From UMGS1002 sp964570825 (lineage in GTDB: Bacteria; Bacillota; Clostridia; Oscillospirales; CAG-272), in contig CAZMZJ010000023.1 of assembly GCA_964570825.1 (NCBI GenBank), forward strand, positions 1-21,741: 21,741 nt of DNA, given 5' to 3'. Shown here in pieces: positions 16,526 through 21,741 of this stretch (position 1 is the stretch's first letter; every line of letters starts with the position of its first letter). The translations under genes were made by a program, and so were the position numbers. Under the pieces are notes generated by a model, which saw only the letters and a list, made by a program, of their open reading frames with translations, was not told the DNA's origin and ran no database searches.

Positions 16526-16700
16526 TCTCTGACTGTATCTACTGGGTTTTGCAACACTTTTAGAATATTCTCTGACTGTAGCTACTGGGTTTTGCAACAC
16601 TTTTAGAATATTCTCTGACTGCATTCCCTATGGGTTATTTCTTCAATTCTGTTTTTCCTTATTTTTAGAATATTCTCTGACTGTATCCTACTAGGTTCAT
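16526..16700. repeat. Four direct repeats with a palindromic core between eda and kdgK
   Basis: TCTCTGACTG occurs at 16526, 16569, 16612 and 16674 (spacings 43, 43 and 62 bp). The first two 43-bp units are identical except for one base. The palindrome AGAATATTCT precedes three of them (16562-16571, 16605-16614, 16667-16676); the first copy has a decayed version. The 16420-16733 gap otherwise holds no gene: a 60-codon minus-strand frame (16442-16624) only translates the repeats. On the minus strand this is the leader of kdgK, downstream of eda. Confidence 0.85.
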
Positions 16701-16733
16701 CCCAAAAAAATTTTAATCTTTCTTGCCTCTGTT

Positions 16734-17375
16734 CTACTTAGTAATCTCTTTAATTCTTTTTACCCACATTTCGGCATCTTGTCTGACTCCTTCAAAATCT
16801 CCGCTTTTTGCTTTAATAGTAAGGTTAGACCCCGCTCCAATTGCTGTTGCCCCTGAATCAAACCATTCCTTCATATTTTCGTAAGAAACTCCCCCTGTTA
16901 CCATAAAAGAGGCACTCGGAAAGGGCCCTTTTAATGCTTTAAGACCTTGGGGTTTTGCAATATCTCCTGGAAACAACTTAAGTATTTGGCAGCCTCCTCT
17001 CAAGGCAGAAGCAACTTCTGTAGGAGAAAACACACCAGGAGTATATGATATATTCGCTTTTTTACAATATTCTGATAGATAAGGGTTAAAGTCAGGACTC
17101 ACTATATATTCTGCCCCATTTTGACAAGCGTCTTTCGCTACATCCGTTTCAAGAACTGTACCTGCTCCAATGTATACATCCTTTTCCTTGTATTTTTCCG
17201 TGAGAATATTTATGATTTTAGCTGCTCCTGGAACAGTAAAAGTAATTTCAATAAATTTAACTCCACCCTCAATACAAGCCTCCGCGCATTTGATAGCTTC
17301 ATCGGGACTCTTTCCCCTAACTACTACAACTAGCTTTTCCTCTTTTATCTTTTTCAAAAAATCAGTGTTATTCAT
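16734..17375 (-). CDS. eda: KDPG aldolase (2-dehydro-3-deoxy-phosphogluconate aldolase)
   Basis: Cleaves KDPG to pyruvate and glyceraldehyde-3-phosphate, the last step of the hexuronate branch. The 213-residue class I aldolase shows VVVVRGK (R20), FIEITF (E43), GAGTVL (70-75), SPDFNP, TPGVFSPTE, the Schiff-base lysine K133 in ILKLFPG, and the phosphate-binding VTGGV...GAGSNL. Length and motifs are standard. GAGGATG stands before ATG 17375. It follows the regulator gene by 18 bases, so the two are cotranscribed. Confidence 0.95.
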   Translation of the reverse strand: MNNTDFLKKIKEEKLVVVVRGKSPDEAIKCAEACIEGGVKFIEITFTVPGAAKIINILTEKYKEKDVYIGAGTVLETDVAKDACQNGAEYIVSPDFNPYLSEYCKKANISYTPGVFSPTEVASALRGGCQILKLFPGDIAKPQGLKALKGPFPSASFMVTGGVSYENMKEWFDSGATAIGAGSNLTIKAKSGDFEGVRQDAEMWVKRIKEITK

Positions 17376-17393
17376 ATCATCCTCAACCTTATA

Positions 17394-18053
17394 TTATTGT
17401 TTAAAACATTCAGGGTATTTATATAACAGTATGGGCATTTTCTCGGTACAAAAGCCAACATGTGAAATAAGCTGCGGTTCAATTTCTTCTATTTTCCTAT
17501 CAGCTATACTCTTCAAAATATTTTTATGATGTATATACAATAGTTCAAAATTTTTATCATCTGCCATCGCCAGCCTTCTATATCTCATGTAATGAGCCTC
17601 ATATTTTCTTATAATATCCCACCATAATGATTTCCCCGCTAGAGAAAAAAGCATTTCGTGAAACTTGTTATCCAGCTCCCAAAACAACTCAATATTCTTA
17701 TCCTCTAGAGCCTTCTCTTGGTTTAATAAGCATTCATTTAGTGTCTCTATATCTTTATTAGTTAAATTAAAAATAAGATCCTTTTGGACCTTGGACTCCA
17801 GTTGAATCCTCATCTCTAACATCTGCCTTACCGAATTAGGATCAATCAAAGTAACCTTAGTTCCGTGCCTAGGGAGTACCGTCAAGTATCCTTCCCCTTC
17901 AAGTCTCTTTAATATATCTCTTAAGGGTGTGCGAGATAACTTAAACCTTAGGCTTAAATCATTTTCTTTGATAAATTCGCCTGGTTTAATTTTCAGTTTC
18001 ACAATATCTGATAAAAGCTCTGAATATATTAAATCTTTAATGCTTTCGGCCAA
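17394..18053 (-). CDS. GntR/FadR-family (FCD) regulator of the hexuronate genes
   Basis: A 219-residue repressor-type protein. Residues 1-70 are a winged helix-turn-helix of the GntR family (FIKENDLSLRFKLSRTPLRD is the recognition region). Residues about 75-215 are an all-helical FCD ligand domain with the metal-binding set D128, H132, H176 and H198. Relatives include UxuR, ExuR, LldR and GntR; the neighbourhood points to a sugar acid or KDG/KDPG-type inducer (inference). The start is TTG 18053, well placed after GGAGGA. It heads the transcript gntR-eda-kdgK-uxuA-uxuB. Two TTGTATACAA palindromes upstream match the operator style of this family, so autoregulation is likely. Confidence 0.9.
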   Translation of the reverse strand: MAESIKDLIYSELLSDIVKLKIKPGEFIKENDLSLRFKLSRTPLRDILKRLEGEGYLTVLPRHGTKVTLIDPNSVRQMLEMRIQLESKVQKDLIFNLTNKDIETLNECLLNQEKALEDKNIELFWELDNKFHEMLFSLAGKSLWWDIIRKYEAHYMRYRRLAMADDKNFELLYIHHKNILKSIADRKIEEIEPQLISHVGFCTEKMPILLYKYPECFKQ

Positions 18054-18081
18054 CTGTTTCCTCCAATAGACTACTTTAAAT

Positions 18082-18111
18082 ATTGTATCCTTTTTGGCAC
18101 TTACAAGTCAA
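18082..18111 (-). promoter_or_regulatory. Promoter of the gntR-eda-kdgK-uxu operon
   Basis: On the minus strand TTGACT (18106-18111) and TACAAT (18082-18087) are 18 bp apart, each with one mismatch to the sigma-A consensus. The start would be near 18075, about 22 bases before the TTG start codon. Confidence 0.75.
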
Positions 18112-18115
18112 TAGC

Positions 18116-18136
18116 ACAATATAATATTTATATTGT
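18116..18136. promoter_or_regulatory. Perfect inverted repeat just upstream of the -35
   Basis: ACAATATAA (18116-18124) and TTATATTGT (18128-18136) are perfect 9-bp arms around TAT, ending five bases upstream of the -35 box. It may be an activator or catabolite-control site, although AT-rich palindromes also arise by chance. Confidence 0.45.
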
Positions 18137-18138
18137 CG

Positions 18139-18201
18139 TTGTATACAAGACATAGGAATTTAGGCAAAAATAAAAGCAAATACCCCTTCGCTTGTATACA
18201 A
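18139..18201. promoter_or_regulatory. Paired GntR-type operators (TTGTATACAA twice)
   Basis: The perfect palindrome TTGTATACAA occurs at 18139-18148 and 18192-18201, centres 53 bp apart, about five helical turns. It equals the core of the Bacillus subtilis GntR operator (ACTTGTATACAAGT). Both lie upstream of the promoter, at about -69 and -122, so bound regulator on one DNA face could form a loop. Confidence 0.7.
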
Positions 18202-18230
18202 CAATAGTTTTTAATGAGCATTAAAATAAT

Positions 18231-18262
18231 AAAAAATATCCCTTTTTTGAGGGATATTTTAT
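18231..18262 (-). terminator. Intrinsic terminator of the surface protein gene
   Basis: On the minus strand AAAATATCCC and GGGATATTTT form a 10-bp stem (18233-18242 and 18251-18260) around an eight-base loop, followed by T-rich DNA. It lies about 55 bases after the surface protein stop codon and insulates the regulator operon. Confidence 0.85.
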
Positions 18263-18315
18263 AACATTTTACATACCTGATTATTATTAGGTTATGGACA
18301 ATAATTACAATGTTT

Positions 18316-20490
18316 CTAATTCTTTCTTAAGGGAGCATCTAAAGCTTTCTTTTTTGTCTTTTTTCTTTGTATTCTCATATCTTTAAAAGTCTTTTTCTTT
18401 ACTCCAAACCAAATAATTGAAAATACTCCAGCCCCTAACACAACTGCTCCGGCGACAGAAATGCCTGCTATTGCCCCTCCGGAAAGACCTTCACTTTCAC
18501 GAATTACGTTGTAAATATTATTGTTAGTATTCTCCGTATCTCCAGGAACACTTGTAGAAGAGGTATATATTGCCTCTGCCTTTACTGAGCCCAAAATCGT
18601 TATAGAATCTCCAGGTTGATAAGTAACCCCGTTAATTTTCCAGCCATCGAAGTTATATCCATCTTTTGTGGGAGCTTCCGGAAGTAATAGTTGGTCGTTA
18701 ATATTGTAAGTTCCAGGGTCAAGAAGATTTGTTCCGCCTAAAGAAAAGCTAACCGTGTAATCTACTATTTCATAATATACTCCAAGAACTAGACTCTCAT
18801 CTGAAGTAACAACTCCACTCTCAAGATACTCTTTTGAATTCTGAACGGCATATCCTGCTAATTTTCTATATCCTGGAACAACTGCAAGTGCATATACTGT
18901 CGAGTCTGTAGTTCCCTCAAGAGTTTGCTCTAACAACAAGGAGTCATCTAAGGCAAGGATATGTCTAACCTTGTATTTAGTATTATTATTGGGAGAAAAT
19001 TTTGCCGTAAATGTCAAAGTGTCCAATTTTGCACCCCCCTCATCTGTTGGGGCAATCATTGTGTATTTATATGCAGTTGAGAACACCTTTAAGTCGCTCC
19101 CAATTTTTGTTTTACCATCCGTCCATCCCGTAAAGGAGTAACCTGGCTTACTTAAACCTTCACCTGTCTGGAGGGAGAATCTTTCCTCGAACTTATACTG
19201 ATTGCTGTCAACCGGGGATTCTCCTTGAATAAGAGGGTCATCTCCCTTGCTGTAGAGCACAGAATAGTTATCGCGGCTATAGTATAATTTCAAAATTAAA
19301 CTACCATTCGCTTTAATCGTCCCCGAATAATTATCTTCTGTTTCTGTCTTTTCTTTATCAAATGTAAATCCATCCATTTTCCATAATCTAGGTTCTAATG
19401 GGTCGTCTATATCGATGGTTACAGTCGAATCTGTGGTTCCTTCATGGGTTTGAGTATCAATGTCCCTCTTTTGATATGAATTTGGATCGCTTAATCCCTG
19501 TCTATAATGTTCTATTTTATACTTTGTATCATCCCTCGGGTCCCACTGGGCAATAAAGATAACTTTTGCAACCGGATCAAGGTTAAAAGTTCTGTTATAT
19601 TCTTCAGGCGCACTGGTCTCGTTTGAGTACTCAGTTCCACTATTGTCCCCATCAATTTTAAAGCTTCTAAAATTATATCCGGTATTGGTAAAAGTATTTA
19701 CTACAACTGATCCAGAATATTTATTGGTTTCTGCCGTATAAGTAATTAAACTGCTTTGCATAGTAACTTGGGATGTCCCTGCCCCTTTAAAAATTATCTC
19801 AGGTTTAGTTAAAACTTCAACGCTAATAGTTTTATCAACAGGGGTGAGTTCAGTAAAGTTTGCTTCTGTCCCTGCTGGTGCTGTAAATTTCAAACCAATT
19901 CCAGTAACGGTTGCAGCAGTTTCTAATATTGCATCAGAAGTATATCCCGAAGGAAGAGTATGTATTGCCCATCCTAAGGGAAGAATCACCTCTTCTAAGG
20001 CCATACCAATAGTTGCTCTATATGTAGAGGCAACGGCTGAAGCTGGATCATTTTTAGAAATGGTATATTCAAAAAATGTATCCTCCCCTTCCTTGGGCGT
20101 ATAATCAGTTCTGTCATAGATTCTTACCTGTCTTTTGTAAGTTCCTGCAAGAACAAAATCATTGATTTCTGTATCTAATTCGGAATACTCCGTTCCATCC
20201 GCTTCCTTAAATTCCCATATGCTTTCGTCAGCATAAACAAAATTGCTACCTTCAATAAGGTTATAGCTAGATGAGCCTACTACATATGTGGCAGTATATC
20301 CTGAAGTCAAAGGCTGGGGGAGAGAGGTATATCTGACCGTGGAACTAGCCGAGTATCTTATCGTTCCGCTAACTTCAATCGCCGCTGCATATGCAGGTTG
20401 ATTCACTGCCTGCATAAATATAATAAAAGAAAGGAGCAATATTGCTATAATCACTACTCCAATAGATAATTTCCTTGCTAATGTTTTCAT
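18316..20490 (-). CDS. Membrane-anchored surface protein with MucBP-like and InlB-type repeats
   Basis: A 724-residue secreted protein. Residues 1-35 are a signal peptide (basic start, long hydrophobic core, AYA before the likely cut after A35). After an N-terminal region of unknown fold (about 36-320) come two MucBP-like units (about 323-404 and 504-574), each beginning TKYK and containing EGTTDSTV or HEGTTDSTV. These alternate with InlB B-repeat/Flg_new-like units (about 407-500 and 578-643, with GYSFTGW and GYNFDGW). A C-terminal helix (672-696) and a Lys/Arg tail keep it in the membrane; no LPXTG motif is present. Such proteins act as adhesins. The frame opens with TTG at 20520, but ATG 20490 is chosen because AAGGCGG stands just before it and a normal signal peptide starts there. 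It is expressed from an unusual promoter with a C-tract spacer. Confidence 0.88.
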   Translation of the reverse strand: MKTLARKLSIGVVIIAILLLSFIIFMQAVNQPAYAAAIEVSGTIRYSASSTVRYTSLPQPLTSGYTATYVVGSSSYNLIEGSNFVYADESIWEFKEADGTEYSELDTEINDFVLAGTYKRQVRIYDRTDYTPKEGEDTFFEYTISKNDPASAVASTYRATIGMALEEVILPLGWAIHTLPSGYTSDAILETAATVTGIGLKFTAPAGTEANFTELTPVDKTISVEVLTKPEIIFKGAGTSQVTMQSSLITYTAETNKYSGSVVVNTFTNTGYNFRSFKIDGDNSGTEYSNETSAPEEYNRTFNLDPVAKVIFIAQWDPRDDTKYKIEHYRQGLSDPNSYQKRDIDTQTHEGTTDSTVTIDIDDPLEPRLWKMDGFTFDKEKTETEDNYSGTIKANGSLILKLYYSRDNYSVLYSKGDDPLIQGESPVDSNQYKFEERFSLQTGEGLSKPGYSFTGWTDGKTKIGSDLKVFSTAYKYTMIAPTDEGGAKLDTLTFTAKFSPNNNTKYKVRHILALDDSLLLEQTLEGTTDSTVYALAVVPGYRKLAGYAVQNSKEYLESGVVTSDESLVLGVYYEIVDYTVSFSLGGTNLLDPGTYNINDQLLLPEAPTKDGYNFDGWKINGVTYQPGDSITILGSVKAEAIYTSSTSVPGDTENTNNNIYNVIRESEGLSGGAIAGISVAGAVVLGAGVFSIIWFGVKKKTFKDMRIQRKKTKKKALDAPLRKN

Positions 20491-20538
20491 ATTCCGCCTT
20501 TTTCGTTTTTGTTTACGCAAGTCGCGCGCATATTAGTA

Positions 20539-20567
20539 ATTATATATTAGGGGGGTGGGGGTGTCAA
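20539..20567 (-). promoter_or_regulatory. Perfect consensus promoter with C-tract spacer, surface protein gene
   Basis: On the minus strand TTGACA (20562-20567) and TATAAT (20539-20544) are perfect and exactly 17 bp apart. The spacer starts CCCCCACCCCCC (20550-20561), a near-homopolymer in otherwise AT-rich DNA. Transcription would start near 20532, giving a ~42-base leader. Slippage in the tract would change the 17-bp spacing and so switch expression. Confidence 0.85.
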
Positions 20568-20655
20568 TTGTATAAAAAACTAAGATAAAATACAAATTTT
20601 ATATACGATAATATACTAATAGACGCAAAACTGGTTTTTTAAAAAGTAGTGTAAA

Positions 20656-21357
20656 TTATAACATTACATATGTTGCAGCGATACAACATGCGGGACCAAT
20701 AAAGGTAAGAACATGAAAAATAGTATGCGTGTACTTTTTCCCTATTCTATAAAACAAAGCCCCTACAAGACAAAATATAACCCCAGCTAAGTACCACATT
20801 TTCGCGTCAAAGGGAATAAAATCTTTGCTTATCATATAAGCTATTACTAAGAACCCTCCTGCGACAAAGTCGTTTATTAAAGCTATAAGTTTAAAAGTTT
20901 TAAAATTTACAATACACCCAATATAGTTCATTGCTGCCAAGCCATAACATAATCCTAAAATTATATAATTAACTATGCTTGGTGGGGTAGCTAATACAAC
21001 TGCAGCCCCACAGGAAATTACTACTAGAATAACACTAGCATGATCAAATCTTCTTATTTTTCTCTTTAAATCTGTGTTGGTAATCGCATGATAAGTAGCG
21101 GAGGTTGCATAAAGAACAATAAAACCCAAAAAAATTAGTATCCCTAAGACAACTCCACTTGCAGTAGTTGCCTTATATAGGGTTAAAACCAATGCTATTA
21201 TGCCCAAAATAATCCCAGCCCCGTGGGTTATTGCATTAAGCAATTCCTCTAGCGGCGTGTAGTATACGAGCTCTAGCGAGTCATATTCCTCTCTCAGTTC
21301 TTTAATTTCTTCATCGCTAGGATTCCAATTAATTTTTATTTTTTCAGATGAATTCAT
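20656..21357 (-). CDS. trhA: PAQR/hemolysin III family membrane protein
   Basis: A 233-residue protein with a short acidic cytoplasmic N-terminus and about seven membrane helices. The PAQR/hemolysin III motifs are in order: NAITHGAG (H45), SATYHAI (H90), RRFDHASV (D105, H106) and HTIFHVLTF (H211, H215). H90, H211 and H215 correspond to the zinc ligands of the superfamily. Bacterial members have been linked to membrane fluidity and energetics and, in older work, to haemolysis; the specific role is unknown. AAGGGT before ATG 21357 is a modest ribosome binding site. It is probably transcribed alone from the promoter at 21388-21416, 166 bases ahead of the surface protein gene, which has its own promoter. 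Confidence 0.93.
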   Translation of the reverse strand: MNSSEKIKINWNPSDEEIKELREEYDSLELVYYTPLEELLNAITHGAGIILGIIALVLTLYKATTASGVVLGILIFLGFIVLYATSATYHAITNTDLKRKIRRFDHASVILVVISCGAAVVLATPPSIVNYIILGLCYGLAAMNYIGCIVNFKTFKLIALINDFVAGGFLVIAYMISKDFIPFDAKMWYLAGVIFCLVGALFYRIGKKYTHTIFHVLTFIGPACCIAATYVML

Positions 21358-21387
21358 TATACCCTTATCAAAAAAATCTATGGCTTA

Positions 21388-21421
21388 ATTATACAGACAT
21401 AAAAAGTATATGTAAACATAT
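21388..21421 (-). promoter_or_regulatory. Promoter of the PAQR gene with overlapping palindrome
   Basis: On the minus strand TTTACA (21411-21416) and TATAAT (21388-21393) are 17 bp apart, with one mismatch in total. The -35 lies inside the perfect inverted repeat ATATGT-AA-ACATAT (21408-21421), which is also found at 13277-13290. Confidence 0.7.
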
Positions 21422-21540
21422 ATACTAGAAAAGAAAATATAACCTCAAACGCGATTCTCTATTTGTAGTATATTAAAAACACTAGAATTAACTAAGCATA
21501 AAAAACCCCTTTATAAAACCTTAACGTTTAAATTATTTTT

Positions 21541-21692
21541 TTCAGTTGCTTTTTAAACTTAGATTCTCTCAACATGGGAAAACGCTGATAGTTTTATATC
21601 GTTTTTTTCAGTTGTTTTAAACTTAGATTCTCTCAATCCGGAGAGCGTTGAAATCTTTATATTATTTTTTCAGTTGCTTTTTGAATTCTTTA
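21541..21692. repeat. Three degenerate 62-66-bp repeats including the 3' end of the last gene
   Basis: TTTTTTCAGTTG-type blocks recur with CAGTTG at 21543, 21609 and 21671 (spacings 66 and 62 bp). The first two copies also share AACTTAGATTCTCTCAA. On the minus strand the copy nearest the edge is the final codons of the partial gene (FKKQLKK, stop). The other copies repeat that coding end beyond the stop codon. The 21422-21540 stretch shows no gene. Confidence 0.7.
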
Positions 21693-21741
21693 TAACTTAA
21701 AACCAACTCTAGCTCTGACTTATCTTTAACCAGATCTTCCA
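21662..21741 (-). CDS. C-terminal end of an unidentified gene (5' end outside the window)
   Basis: The minus strand is open from the window edge to TAA at 21662-21664, giving 25 residues that start EDLVKDKSELELVL and end in KEFKKQLKK. This charged helix-like end is typical of a real coding sequence, and the downstream copies of the same 3' end support it. It is too short to assign a family. Confidence 0.5.
   Translation of the reverse strand, partial: EDLVKDKSELELVLSYKEFKKQLKK

Noticed and set aside
16442..16624. 60-codon minus-strand gene between eda and kdgK
   Set aside because: It is only a translation of the direct repeats, with a repetitive peptide and no good ribosome binding site.
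16526..16700. CRISPR array
   Set aside because: The units adjoin each other or are separated by degenerate copies; there are no unique spacers of constant length and no cas genes.
20491..20520. TTG start adding ten basic residues to the surface protein
   Set aside because: No ribosome binding site stands before it, whereas AAGGCGG is correctly placed before ATG 20490.
20550..20561. G-quadruplex on the + strand from the G-rich tract
   Set aside because: There are only two G runs, so an intramolecular four-run quadruplex is not supported; the promoter-spacer reading explains the tract better.

Overview
The window looks like a low-GC Bacillota chromosome, most likely a gut-type clostridium or a relative. 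The evidence is the AT-rich sequence, strong AGGAGG-type ribosome binding sites, TTG/ATG starts, U-tracted intrinsic terminators, SipW-type signal peptidases, and a surface protein built from MucBP-like and InlB-type repeats. The exact lineage cannot be read from the sequence.

Left end (1-4850, + strand). The C-terminal end of one SipW/ER-type signal peptidase is followed by a terminator. A compact three-gene operon then encodes a membrane-anchored McrB-like AAA+ ATPase, a DUF2357-like protein ending in a long charged coiled coil, and a second SipW-type signal peptidase whose cytoplasmic tail resembles that of the first. A second terminator closes the operon. No nuclease is present, so this does not look like an ordinary McrBC restriction system. 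It is the best candidate for an undescribed system, possibly an envelope export or processing machine.

Middle (4950-18150). A glycerate kinase gene (+) converges on a long minus-strand catabolic block. Read in the direction of transcription, the block holds a GntR/FCD regulator, eda, kdgK, uxuA and uxuB (hexuronate branch: D-fructuronate to D-mannonate to KDG to KDPG to pyruvate plus glyceraldehyde-3-P). Next come two tandem pairs of Gfo/Idh/MocA oxidoreductase plus TIM-barrel sugar isomerase-like protein, and then deoC, deoD and deoB (nucleoside sugar salvage). Two copies of the palindrome TTGTATACAA, five helical turns apart, lie upstream of the regulator gene. The paired oxidoreductase/isomerase genes suggest an oxidative (3-keto type) route for breaking glycosides or remodelling sugars, feeding central metabolism with the deo and uxu genes.

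Right end (18230-21741, minus strand). A membrane-anchored repeat surface protein is driven by a perfect consensus promoter whose 17-bp spacer is mostly a C tract, a likely phase-variation switch. Upstream lies a PAQR/hemolysin III membrane protein, and the 3' end of one more gene reaches the window edge.

Several intergenic regions carry their own unrelated tandem repeats (2 x 55 bp, 7 x 19 bp, 4 x 43-62 bp, 3 x 62-66 bp). In at least two cases the repeat runs into the ribosome binding site of the next gene. No tRNA, rRNA, CRISPR array, insertion sequence or phage gene was seen.
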